In this document: in pieces, positions 5,936 through 14,696 of the stretch | How positions within the stretch are numbered: position 1 is the stretch's first letter | Layout of the letters: each line of letters begins with the position of its first letter | NCBI RefSeq assembly: GCF_023502395.1 | Contig: NZ_JAMFMB010000034.1 | Location: 1-37,617 of the forward strand | Direction: 5' to 3' | Source: Ruegeria spongiae | GTDB taxonomy: Bacteria > Pseudomonadota > Alphaproteobacteria > Rhodobacterales > Rhodobacteraceae | Length of the DNA stretch: 37,617 nucleotides | Notes under the pieces: model-generated | What the model saw: the letters and a program-made list of their open reading frames with translations, nothing else | Told to the model about the DNA's origin: nothing | The model's database searches: none | Program-made: the position numbers and the translations under genes

Positions 5936-8287
5936 CTATCCCAACACAGTCCAAATGTTGCTGGTCGTCCATTCTGCGGCTGGGTCGTAGGGTAACTCCC
6001 TCCACTCTATCCGCGCAAATTCGGCTCCAATTGTTCGTGGTCGACCGAATACCTCAACGAACTCGAAATGACTGCCCATTGAATGCGGAAGTTCGGAACT
6101 TGCAACACCGCAACTACCTGCTCCGCAAACTATCAATGATTTCAGCGATCCTGATGAAGTACGGTCGCGAACAGTAGTTTCCCGAATCTGTGGTTGATGT
6201 TTGTGTCCATGCAAAACGAAATCAAACTGGTTTCGTTCAAGGAACTTTTCGAACAGCCCTCCATCTCTAATGGTGGACAAATCGACCCAATGTCCATCTT
6301 TTTCCGTCGCTGTTAACGCTTCTGGGAAGGGGTGAACATGGTGGTGCACGACTGCAACTCGCACGGCATTATCAGGAACTTCGAGTTCGTCTATCAGCTC
6401 GAGAGCGTTCCTTTGCTGATCTTGAGATATGTAGCCGTAGTGGTGCTGTTCGTTTTCGTATACGCAAGAATTGAAAGAACAGAACAGTACGTTCTGGTCA
6501 GTGAAGTAACTTGCCGATACAATTTCCTGCGCACTCGGCCTAGGAGTGTCGATTGTGAACTCCCAGTTCAACATTGGGTACATCTTTTTGAGAAGATCAC
6601 TCCCGTAGAACTTCTTCAGAAATATCAGGTAATTGTCAAACCTACGGTCCCTTGAAATTTTCGAGTCTTCCCAGTTAATATCATGATTTCCCGGGCAGAA
6701 AATAAAACGGTTCTTGGGAACTTCGAGCATGACGTGCAGGTCCTCGAAGAACTCCAACGCCGCCTGAAACTCATCGTTTGTTGCCGTATAAGCAAAATCA
6801 CCTGACGCTACTACGAATAGGCCACTAGCGCGTTCAGAAAAGTGGCTTTTTCGGCGAAGAAACTCGTCGCGAAAGTGTTCCACTAAGGGACGGGAATAGT
6901 CTCCTTGGCCAAACCTATGCATGTTTTTGACATCACCGCCTGGAAGGCATTTTTCCCCAAAGTGGATGTCAGACAGGTGAAGAATTCTTACTGGCCTTTC
7001 ATCGGAGCTAACCGATTGACTGACGGGAATTCTATCAAGCTTCTTTGAAGTGTTCGTTGCGGCCTCAATCAGCTTTGCGCCTTCGGTTGGTTGATAACCA
7101 AGAGAGCCGAATAGGCTAATCTGTTCAAGTGGGGAGTTCAAAACTGTAGGGTCGTGAGATGTCTCATCGGCCTCGCTGAAAAAGACCAGAGCGTCCTGTT
7201 GTTTCCCAAGAACAAAGGCCGACTCACCCAGAACTGACATTTCCCAAGGGTCCCGGCGGTCCCTCCAACCCGGTTGCAGGTCTTCAAATAGTTCAAGGTA
7301 GGCCGCATAACCTTTGGTCGTGTCCACTTTTCTTGCTAGTTCATCCAACATTATCGATGCTGCACGTGTTACCCGCATATACAACGAAGTGGGTGCCAAC
7401 TGATAGCCTTGGTTGTAACATCGCGCTGCGTCTGAAAACCTTCCTTTTCGCTTGTAGAGACCTCCCAGAATGCCGAGCGCCTCTGGATCGGCTGGGTTCA
7501 GCTCAAGCGCCCTAAGTAGTTCAGCTTCCGCTTCGCTGAAATAGTCTTCTCCTTGGTTTCGTAGATACCAGCCAAGATCTCGATGAATCTCGTAATCATT
7601 TGGCTTCTCAACTGCTGCTCGACGAGCGATCTGTACAGACAAGCCAAATGCCTTGGTTCGTGCCGATTTCTTTGCAAGTTTCGAAAGCATATTGGTTGGC
7701 AATGGGCGCTTGTCTGAGCACCATTGCCACACAGCTGTAAGCTGTTCGACTGTCTCAGCTCGGTCTATTTTCTGTCGGAAATCAACTTCGAAATCTGTTC
7801 GATTCTCTGGCGATGCTTGCAGGCCAAACTCACGCAGTGTACGCAAGATCGGACTACTCGACGCTCTACCAGCAGTTGCGAGGATAATTTCTGAGAGGCC
7901 AGCCACAGAGGCATCCAATTCATCGGTGTCGTAAAACAGTATCTGTTGGTCGTGTATATCGAACGGTACATATTTTCTGTCGGATGAGATCAATATTGAA
8001 GGTCGCTCTGTCAGGGATTGACGAATACCTAGTTCGTAAAATACATTTGCGTTTGCGCCAGTTACGTCAGCAATCACGATTTCTGCTGAAAATAATTTCT
8101 GGATAATATCATTTGAGATGCTGGAAGAACCTTGAATTTCATCAATTCTAGAAAACGATTTGTTGGCGTGAGAACATGCTTGGCTAATCAGATTCCGATA
8201 AACTAGATCAAAATCCAGCGTTACTATTCGATCATCGGAGATGATCGACTTCTCCCCAAAAGGCATAATCACAAAAATATCAGTCAT
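5936..8287 (-). CDS. TIR/NDT-like + TPR + calcineurin-like phosphoesterase fusion
   Basis: A 783-residue three-part protein. Residues 1-140: a Rossmann-like domain opening with IFVIMPFGEK, with DFDLVYRNLI, RIDEIQG, IVIADVTGANANVFYELG. This is the TIR/nucleoside-deoxyribosyltransferase-like fold; E85 in the FYELG motif stands where the catalytic Glu of those families lies. Residues ~165-415: TPR helices (for example AELLRALELNPADPEALGIL and ARCYNQGYQLAP), resembling the 'TRAFs-binding'/TPR-sensor region that follows such domains in ASK1-like proteins. Residues 432-783: metallophosphoesterase with D440-I-H442, G-D497, G533-N-H-D536, HHHVH (648-652) and GHKH (694-697), all metal ligands present. 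It follows the GAP1-like gene after 150 nt and is likely the sensor/effector of the operon. Nucleotide or NAD-related chemistry is inference. Confidence 0.85.
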   Translation of the reverse strand: MTDIFVIMPFGEKSIISDDRIVTLDFDLVYRNLISQACSHANKSFSRIDEIQGSSSISNDIIQKLFSAEIVIADVTGANANVFYELGIRQSLTERPSILISSDRKYVPFDIHDQQILFYDTDELDASVAGLSEIILATAGRASSSPILRTLREFGLQASPENRTDFEVDFRQKIDRAETVEQLTAVWQWCSDKRPLPTNMLSKLAKKSARTKAFGLSVQIARRAAVEKPNDYEIHRDLGWYLRNQGEDYFSEAEAELLRALELNPADPEALGILGGLYKRKGRFSDAARCYNQGYQLAPTSLYMRVTRAASIMLDELARKVDTTKGYAAYLELFEDLQPGWRDRRDPWEMSVLGESAFVLGKQQDALVFFSEADETSHDPTVLNSPLEQISLFGSLGYQPTEGAKLIEAATNTSKKLDRIPVSQSVSSDERPVRILHLSDIHFGEKCLPGGDVKNMHRFGQGDYSRPLVEHFRDEFLRRKSHFSERASGLFVVASGDFAYTATNDEFQAALEFFEDLHVMLEVPKNRFIFCPGNHDINWEDSKISRDRRFDNYLIFLKKFYGSDLLKKMYPMLNWEFTIDTPRPSAQEIVSASYFTDQNVLFCSFNSCVYENEQHHYGYISQDQQRNALELIDELEVPDNAVRVAVVHHHVHPFPEALTATEKDGHWVDLSTIRDGGLFEKFLERNQFDFVLHGHKHQPQIRETTVRDRTSSGSLKSLIVCGAGSCGVASSELPHSMGSHFEFVEVFGRPRTIGAEFARIEWRELPYDPAAEWTTSNIWTVLG

Positions 8288-8437
8288 CTAAGCGTTCCAG
8301 ATAGAAATTAGCAAGGTTACGTCTTTTAGGTTGTTCATCTGATTGACAAATGGAAGATCTGGCCTGCGACTCCAAACATTTGCCGGCGGACCAACACAGT
8401 CTGATTGGCAATCAGAAATTTCTACTTGCAGCTGCCC

Positions 8438-10390
8438 CTACCACAAATAAACCAACTCGGCCTTTAAGCGTTCGCTTCTTGTTGCCTCCTGCAACGTGCG
8501 TTTTGATAGACCCAGTTCTTTCCAGAGCGCCACAATCGCCATCTTCAGTCTCAAGCACTTGTCCCAATTATTGTACCAACCGATGCTTGGCAGATACCCT
8601 GCTAAGTAGTTTTCGGTACGCCACGCCAAAACTCGGTTCGATAAAGCCTCGTGCACCGAGTCAAAAGCGTCAAGTACGAGAATCTGAGAGCATTCCGAGG
8701 GATCACGAAGCGCCTGCACAAGCAGGAAAACGCGAAACTCTAGTGCGGTAGAACCTGAGAGATCGTCTTTGGCTTTCTCTAGACGCTCAGCCCAAACAGA
8801 GTTTGGGACTTTGCGCTGGTCGGCATTGAGAAGGTAACGGCAGGCGAGCAACTGTGACCGTTTTTTTACTGTTTTTCTTGCATATTGGATGATCCAATCC
8901 GGTTTGCCTTTAACATACTCAATCCAGACTTCCCCTATGCTTGATGAAGTTGAGACGTAATCAACAAGGATTTCAGTAACTGTCTCTGGAACAGCGTCTG
9001 ACACTAGCTTAACAAGACCGGAGTGACTTCGATTGGTAATAAACGGGACAAGCTTCGCAAGAGACGGCTTTGACACCTTGCTATTTTGGAGCAAGGACAC
9101 CAATCCCTTGTCACTGAGGATTTTTACGCGGCTATCGGCAAGATGATCTATTGAGCGATTGGATGCTCGGAAAAAAGCTACATCAGATCGTTCGTACAGG
9201 TTCCAAAGAAAGTCTGCGTTTTTTTTTGGTACGACCCCATCGAACAAACTTTGTGCGAATAGCCCCTCACGACTAGCTTCCTTCGACAGTAACACTGCCA
9301 GCTCGTTGGGATGGTTTGTGATCCATGCCTGCACCATCGACCGCGCCACCGGTTCGGGGTCGGGAAGCGCGTTCGAGTTTGGTATCCTAGCCATTGCCTG
9401 TAATACTTCAAACTGATCGAGGTCAGGCAAAATGGAAAACTCAGCAGCGGCTGGCTGCATCATTTCACGCTTCAGTAGCCCGGCTTCCTCTGGCTTCGGA
9501 TACCAGTTCGAAACACTCAAAAGTACGTGATCCGTGGAACGAGGGTCGCTATCGTGCGAAAAAAGAAGCTGATATAGCTGCGCTAGCTTAACTAAGTCGT
9601 CATTTTTGTTGCTGGTATCTGCACCATACCGCCAAAGAAATCGTCGAAAACGGGTAGGTGACAATTTGACGGCATCATTCGCAATTTTCGAGATGATCGA
9701 AGTTTGTGGCGGTTCGAAGTCTTCCGCTCCATGGGATCTCAGAGGCGTAAACTCGATGTCGAAATTAGACTTCATGCGCGACTTTTTTCCAGTGAGCGGT
9801 GCTAGCCGAAATGAGAATTGGCGCCGCAAGCCAGGCCACTGTTGCGACCACAAAGCGAGCATGGCCACTTCGGCTTCTTTTGGCAGCCACGGTTCAGATT
9901 GATTGTCCACCTTAGAATACGTGCGGAGCGCTAACTGAAAAATCGTCTCTTGGCTGATAACCTGAGTGGCATTCTGACTTGCCGACAGGTCCAGCTCCAT
10001 GTGCTTAGAGAATGTGCGGTATTCACCAACTGCTTCTGGCTTCTGGAGTCTAGAAAGAATGCTAGTCAGTTGTGAAATACGAGACAGGTCTGCATCGTCC
10101 AAAAGAAGAACATGTGTCCATACGCAACCGGGGCGCGGCATCTCTGGTGCACTCCAAGTCTTCATTAATGCATAACGTTTTTCACCGGGTATTGGACGAC
10201 CGGACAAGTAGCTGTCCGTGCCTGCTTCGACACGTGGGTCCCAGTCTGTATCTGATAAGAGGGATGCCGACAGCTTCTTCGACGAGGTCTCGCTGCTTGC
10301 CAACAACGTGTGGCCTCGGTCGTAACCAAAAAGCAATTGTTCAATCCGTAGAGATTGCTGGCTAGATGATGCACTACGTTTCATCGTCAT
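8438..10390 (-). CDS. GAP1-N1-type GTPase-associated protein
   Basis: A 650-residue cytoplasmic protein. The N-terminus (about 14-33) carries the signature of GAP1-N1 (GTPase-associated protein 1, N-terminal domain type 1): LRIEQLLFGYDRGHTLLASS, followed by LLSDTDWDP and PGCVWTHVLLL. The remaining ~500 residues are mostly helical (GAP1 middle/C-terminal-type regions) without an enzymatic motif. In genomes this family occurs next to double-GTPases, as here: its start overlaps the end of the GTPase gene at 10374-11246 by 17 nt (11 nt if the second Met codon at 10384 is used). Likely a partner, adaptor or effector of the GTPases; it is not known to be a GTPase-activating protein, despite the name. 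Confidence 0.85.
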   Translation of the reverse strand: MTMKRSASSSQQSLRIEQLLFGYDRGHTLLASSETSSKKLSASLLSDTDWDPRVEAGTDSYLSGRPIPGEKRYALMKTWSAPEMPRPGCVWTHVLLLDDADLSRISQLTSILSRLQKPEAVGEYRTFSKHMELDLSASQNATQVISQETIFQLALRTYSKVDNQSEPWLPKEAEVAMLALWSQQWPGLRRQFSFRLAPLTGKKSRMKSNFDIEFTPLRSHGAEDFEPPQTSIISKIANDAVKLSPTRFRRFLWRYGADTSNKNDDLVKLAQLYQLLFSHDSDPRSTDHVLLSVSNWYPKPEEAGLLKREMMQPAAAEFSILPDLDQFEVLQAMARIPNSNALPDPEPVARSMVQAWITNHPNELAVLLSKEASREGLFAQSLFDGVVPKKNADFLWNLYERSDVAFFRASNRSIDHLADSRVKILSDKGLVSLLQNSKVSKPSLAKLVPFITNRSHSGLVKLVSDAVPETVTEILVDYVSTSSSIGEVWIEYVKGKPDWIIQYARKTVKKRSQLLACRYLLNADQRKVPNSVWAERLEKAKDDLSGSTALEFRVFLLVQALRDPSECSQILVLDAFDSVHEALSNRVLAWRTENYLAGYLPSIGWYNNWDKCLRLKMAIVALWKELGLSKRTLQEATRSERLKAELVYLW

Positions 10391-11246
10391 TCAGCCAAGT
10401 CAACGGAAGCGTGATGTCATTCGTCGTTTTTCCGTCCCAGCGACACTGCACCCGGTTGGTAGGATCTACTGAGAGAAGTTGATTGCGTGTCTCTCCTTCG
10501 AATGAACCTCCTTGCGCAGATATCCCGCAGTGGCGAACATCATACAACTCTGTGTTAGCAGCGAGATACTGCGCCAGCATAGGCATCTCACGCGCGACCC
10601 ACTCTGAGGGTTCAACTTTGTCAGCCGCGACCACATCCCATGCCGAGACAACAATAGCTAGTCGACGGCGTTCTTTTTGAAGAACCGGTGCCTGTAAGAG
10701 CTGCAGGATATCAATGATCCGAGTTTGCTCGGGCATTCTGCGCGGATCAAAATCTACTACTCTGTCAGCTTCGACAGTCTCGTCTCGTTCGGTGGCGGCA
10801 TCCTGCTCCGTTTCAGAATCATCGTCTGGGAAGTCGAAATCCGTCACAAACAACGCATCGTTCGCTCGATCCGCGTTGACGAAGAACAGAACGCCGTCCG
10901 AGGCTTGTAGAATTGACACAAAGTCCTCATGGCACTCGCGATCGGCAATCAGTGACAAGAACGTCTCACCTGAAAAATCGGGTAACCGAAGTACGGAGCT
11001 GTTGCTGGTCGTTGCATTGCGAACATGCATTTCAACCAATTCTTCGCTTGACGTAAGCGTTCGTGGCACTTGTTCGCACTTCAGCCAGATTCTCTTGATT
11101 TCATTCAGATATCGTACGTCACCTGCCATCTTATCGAGTATGAGCGATGAAGCACTGCCGGCATCTAAGATGTGCCAAAGGGCAGCCAGATATGTTGTTT
11201 TGCCAGAGTCCGGGTATCCAAAGATAACGTGCTGTTTTGGGCTCAT
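10374..11246 (-). CDS. P-loop GTPase, double-GTPase type 1 (DO-GTPase1-like)
   Basis: A 290-residue predicted GTPase. Walker A GYPDSGKTT lies at residues 10-18, right at the N-terminus; the G3/Walker B region is LPDFSGE (88-94), with Gly replaced by Ser relative to the common DxxG; a G4-like VVSAWD lies at 199-204, and GISAQGG near 241-247 may correspond to G5. An acidic insert (about 138-165, DDDSETEQDA and similar) interrupts the fold. No membrane segment. It overlaps the preceding GTPase gene by ATGA (coupled translation) and overlaps the GAP1-like gene downstream. As part of a two-GTPase pair it probably acts as the nucleotide-dependent switch of the conflict system (inference from family context). 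Confidence 0.85.
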   Translation of the reverse strand: MSPKQHVIFGYPDSGKTTYLAALWHILDAGSASSLILDKMAGDVRYLNEIKRIWLKCEQVPRTLTSSEELVEMHVRNATTSNSSVLRLPDFSGETFLSLIADRECHEDFVSILQASDGVLFFVNADRANDALFVTDFDFPDDDSETEQDAATERDETVEADRVVDFDPRRMPEQTRIIDILQLLQAPVLQKERRRLAIVVSAWDVVAADKVEPSEWVAREMPMLAQYLAANTELYDVRHCGISAQGGSFEGETRNQLLSVDPTNRVQCRWDGKTTNDITLPLTWLNDDET

Positions 11247-12286
11247 GAGAGCGCTCCGAACTTCCGGTTCTCTGCGAGAAGATCGAACCTTGTATCAATT
11301 TCCTTAGTCGGCGGGACGCGAACTGGGTCCGGCTCTTTCGCGGTGAGCCAAGATTGAAGCAGAGCGGCACATCCGTGTGCTGGTTCAAACTGGCTATGCG
11401 GATCACGCGCGGCAATCTCAAAAAGAGTCACAGACGCCAAACAGCCACCAAAATCCTGAGCAATCCGCTCAACAGTTGCTTGAAAACGCAAGACGGTCTG
11501 TTCTGCGTCACCTGCTCTTTGGATTTCGTCCCGCTTGGTCAGGATGACTTGGAGATGCTGTGCCGTCGAAAGCGTCCCCGAATCCACCATAGCACGCACC
11601 AACTGGCGGGCGGTATCGAGGACCTCATGCTGTTCTACCGGCCGAACAAGGCGGGCACCGTCAACCAATACTGCGACAGTTCTTGCGAGCTTGAGCTCTT
11701 GTAGATCATACAAGTGTGCGGGAGTGTCGAGACCCTCCCTGTAACTTTCTCCGGCGCGATCAGATAAAAAAAGGTCGGCGGTTTGCGTCGGCTTATTTGA
11801 AGGCGATGTCGCAAGGTGAAAGAACTGGAGACCCTGCGAAAGAGAAGTGCGGGGCGTATCTGGACGATACATCCCCGAATTTGCTTTGGCGTAGTGACCG
11901 ACTTCCTCAAACGCTGTCAGTGTACCACTACCTGCAAAGATGCGGTCTGCGAACGGAGCTCGGTGAAATCTATCATAAATTGAACATATGAGAGTTGATT
12001 TACCACTGGAGGTGTCACCTACGATTGCAACCATCTGAGCCGGTCGTTTGAGAAAGTGCGCGTTCACGTCGTCTTGCGTGAACGGTTCTCCACTCGGCAG
12101 ACGTACTTTGGCAGGCTCAATCTCCTCCGAAAGTGGCACTTCATCTGTTTCAGTGCTATCGGCCGGACGAGCTTCCTCCGCCTGTTTCCCGAAGTTGGGG
12201 CACGACTCCACCGGGTCATGACCCTGCAAACACGAGTTATTCTCACCAATTTGGCAATCAGGGTTACTACAAATTTGATCTTTCAA
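11243..12286 (-). CDS. P-loop GTPase, double-GTPase type 2 (DO-GTPase2-like)
   Basis: A 347-residue predicted GTPase. Walker A GDTSSGKST lies at residues 90-98, the G3-like motif is SDRAGE (175-180), and G4 is TKRD (250-253). The first 30 residues hold four cysteines (C6, C11, C19, C29) and a His, suggesting a small zinc-binding knuckle, followed by an acidic, probably disordered linker (about 36-65). The start appears to be TTG at 12286: no ATG precedes the cysteine motif, and GGGGAG lies about 9 nt upstream, between this gene and the helical-protein gene (23 nt gap). It ends in an ATGA overlap with the next GTPase gene. It is clearly different from that GTPase, so the pair is not a recent duplication. 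Confidence 0.82.
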   Translation of the reverse strand: MKDQICSNPDCQIGENNSCLQGHDPVESCPNFGKQAEEARPADSTETDEVPLSEEIEPAKVRLPSGEPFTQDDVNAHFLKRPAQMVAIVGDTSSGKSTLICSIYDRFHRAPFADRIFAGSGTLTAFEEVGHYAKANSGMYRPDTPRTSLSQGLQFFHLATSPSNKPTQTADLFLSDRAGESYREGLDTPAHLYDLQELKLARTVAVLVDGARLVRPVEQHEVLDTARQLVRAMVDSGTLSTAQHLQVILTKRDEIQRAGDAEQTVLRFQATVERIAQDFGGCLASVTLFEIAARDPHSQFEPAHGCAALLQSWLTAKEPDPVRVPPTKEIDTRFDLLAENRKFGALS

Positions 12287-12309
12287 GACGTCGTTCTCCC
12301 CGCTCAGCT

Positions 12310-13401
12310 TTATAGCGCGTTCAGGAGAAGGAATTCGCGGAAACTCTGGTTTGCGAGCTCGCTCGGCGAAAATGCAGTTGTTTCTGACAGGCTTCCGTCA
12401 TCGCCATACATTTTTTTCCATGCGGTTTGAGAGCCAACTTCGCTTGCCCGAGAAATCGCATTGCTGACGCTACACAAATCTCGAACATCGGAGATCGCGC
12501 TGTCGGGAGTGACTTCTGACAATTCTTCAAGAGTAAACAGTTTGGGGATGGCTTCTATCTTAATTTTTGTAGGCTTATCAGTTCGACCCTCGCGGAGCGC
12601 TTTGTTCATGAGAAACGTCGCCGATTTTGGACCGAGGTGCGTACGAGACAGCTCGGCAAGCTCTGATCCGATTAGAAATGCTGCTCGCCCTGGTTTCATG
12701 TCAGCATATGCCTCGCCAACGAGGTGACTCTCTCCTCCAACCAGCCACCACAACATGTCGGTTTCTTCGCGCAGTCTGGCGACCTCTGACCTCATTGGAC
12801 TAAGCGTGGTATTAATCTGCAGAGCAAGATGTTTGACCATCTCGTGGCCATCGATGTTGACCTCCTTTAGAACGCGGTTGATGGCCGGGAAGTCATTCTG
12901 TGGGACCAAGTCATCCTCAGAACCACCCAGCTCCTTGTTCAACGCCTTTGCGCGGATCTGTTTCGTGTCGAGTTCGCGACGAGTAGATGTTGTCAAGTCA
13001 CTCGCCGCTGCTTTGATGATTTCGACAAACTGAGGGTAGACCGCTGCTTTGCGGCGTCCGAAGGCATTTGCGACAAGGAAGACCAGTGCTGTAAACTGGT
13101 CGTCTTCTTCTCGTATCTGGTGAGCAATAAGGGCCATGGCCAGAATGGCTACTTCGTTTTTGTTGGCGACCATCGAGAAAGCTTCATCGAACTCCGTAAA
13201 TGGGTCTGAGAGCCACCCTGTATCGTGCTGCATTGGAAGACCAAAATACGCGCGCACTGCGTCAATGATCTGTGGACGTGTTAGGTTTGCCGCAACAGTC
13301 TTAAATGGTTCGATGCGTTGCGGTATGTTTGCTGCGTCAGATGAAAGGCCCGCGTGTCCGTAGCAATCTGCAAGTTTGAGTTGTTGCATGTCTGCCCTCA
13401 T
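12310..13401 (-). CDS. GTPase-associated system helical protein (GASH-like)
   Basis: A 363-residue soluble, largely alpha-helical protein. Recognised as GASH-like (GTPase-associated system helical domain) by its overall character and place: LADCYGHAGLSSDAANIPQR near the N-terminus, a long helical centre with MLWWLVGGESHL around residue 215, then PGRAAFLIGSELAEL and FLMNKALREGR. No catalytic motif is visible. Its ATG overlaps the stop of the preceding phosphoesterase gene (ATGA), and the TTG-initiated GTPase follows after 23 nt. In such operons the helical protein is expected to bridge the GTPases and the phosphoesterase, or to act as a scaffold; that role is inference. Confidence 0.78.
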   Translation of the reverse strand: MRADMQQLKLADCYGHAGLSSDAANIPQRIEPFKTVAANLTRPQIIDAVRAYFGLPMQHDTGWLSDPFTEFDEAFSMVANKNEVAILAMALIAHQIREEDDQFTALVFLVANAFGRRKAAVYPQFVEIIKAAASDLTTSTRRELDTKQIRAKALNKELGGSEDDLVPQNDFPAINRVLKEVNIDGHEMVKHLALQINTTLSPMRSEVARLREETDMLWWLVGGESHLVGEAYADMKPGRAAFLIGSELAELSRTHLGPKSATFLMNKALREGRTDKPTKIKIEAIPKLFTLEELSEVTPDSAISDVRDLCSVSNAISRASEVGSQTAWKKMYGDDGSLSETTAFSPSELANQSFREFLLLNAL

Positions 13402-14696
13402 TTTTCTTGTTCAGGTGGTTTTGCAGTACTGGCTTCATCAATCGCGGCTTTAAGCTGATCGAGTAGATTGCGTTCCCGAGCACGGAGCAAGACCCGACGG
13501 AAGCGTTCGTGGTCGGGCAGTTTAGTGTCCGCCTCTTCAAAAAGTTCGAGGCTACCCGCAATCTCCAGTTTCTTGCTGAAGGTGAGTTTGAAGTATCGGA
13601 TACTGAGTGCACGTAACGAAGTCATGGAGGCGTCCTCCTCAATCACCGTTCCGTCCGGCATAGGCGAAGCCTCAGCCGCTGGATTGCTTTTTGGCTGCGT
13701 TTGAGGAGCAGTCCAAGCCTCCAAAGCAATCGATTGACTGAAATGATTGGCAGCTCCGTCCATCTTGGGGACAAACTGGGTCGGTCGGTTTTGCCAGACT
13801 CTGATATGAGCCTTGACATTCAGGGAGCGGCTGTTGCCTTCGGTACCTACCAAAACTTCCAAGAGGTTGTAACCTGGTTCCCATCCATCCTCTCGTCGGT
13901 CAGGATGCGCCGCGCTTGCAGCGACCCTAATCCAGTCCCGGCCTAAAACTACGCGATTGGTATGCTCGTGACCAAAGATCTGAATTTTTGAGACGACGTT
14001 CAAATGGTCTTCAAGCTGTTTGCCATTCGCCAACCAATGGTACGGATGGTGGCACATTACTAGATGTGTCACACCATCCTCATGAGTGATCCGTTGTGCC
14101 GATGGATCAACATAAAGCGTTCCTTCTTTATCATTCTGGCCTGAGACAAACGCAGAGTTCAGCCCAGTGATGCAAAGGGTAGATCCGTCGTTCAGCTCAA
14201 AGCGCCGTTCCACTGTCGTTCTGTTGGGCGGCAGTAGATCGCAAAAATACTGCGTCGCAAAATCGTTGTAGTTCTCAATCGATTTATACAGCCAGTCACG
14301 AGTGTCTTCTTCGTTGAGGAGTTGGGCAAGCTTACCTGGCAGAAGCTTGGGGTCGGTCGTCGCCTTAATGTCGTTGTGAATAGACTGAACCAAGAGTTTT
14401 TTTGTTACGGTTTGCTGAACATCGTGGTTGCCGGGAATGACCATGATTTCGCTCGTATCGCACCCAGCCGCCGCGCAAACTTCTTCGAGCCATGTTTGAG
14501 CAAAAATGTATTCGTCTGCATCCCCTGCATGTGCGATATCCCCGGAGACAAGGACGACGTCTGGTGTCGCACCTATTGCTTCGCATTGTTGGCGAAGATC
14601 GCGCAGCAGAACGGTGCGTACATGGTGGTCTTGATCCATGGGCGAGCCCGCTTCGCCATTCTTGAAGTGAATATCCGAAAGGTGAAGGATCAGCAT
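13398..14696 (-). CDS. Calcineurin-like phosphoesterase with C-terminal GTPase-associated adaptor domain
   Basis: A 432-residue protein and first gene of the operon. Residues 1-300 form a metallophosphoesterase with the full ligand set: D8-I-H10, G-D53, G89-N-H-D92, HHPYH (216-220) and GHEH (242-245). Such enzymes hydrolyse phosphodi- or monoesters, including nucleic acids and cyclic nucleotides. A linker rich in Pro, Gln and Ser (about 328-350) leads to a small helical domain (about 358-423; LRALSIRYFKLTFSKKLEIAGSL ... DHERFRRVLLRARERNLLDQL) that resembles the GTPase-associated adaptor domain (GAAD), a likely protein-interaction module. The same enzyme fold recurs at the C-terminus of the sixth protein of the operon. 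Substrate unknown. Confidence 0.85.
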   Translation of the reverse strand: MLILHLSDIHFKNGEAGSPMDQDHHVRTVLLRDLRQQCEAIGATPDVVLVSGDIAHAGDADEYIFAQTWLEEVCAAAGCDTSEIMVIPGNHDVQQTVTKKLLVQSIHNDIKATTDPKLLPGKLAQLLNEEDTRDWLYKSIENYNDFATQYFCDLLPPNRTTVERRFELNDGSTLCITGLNSAFVSGQNDKEGTLYVDPSAQRITHEDGVTHLVMCHHPYHWLANGKQLEDHLNVVSKIQIFGHEHTNRVVLGRDWIRVAASAAHPDRREDGWEPGYNLLEVLVGTEGNSRSLNVKAHIRVWQNRPTQFVPKMDGAANHFSQSIALEAWTAPQTQPKSNPAAEASPMPDGTVIEEDASMTSLRALSIRYFKLTFSKKLEIAGSLELFEEADTKLPDHERFRRVLLRARERNLLDQLKAAIDEASTAKPPEQEK

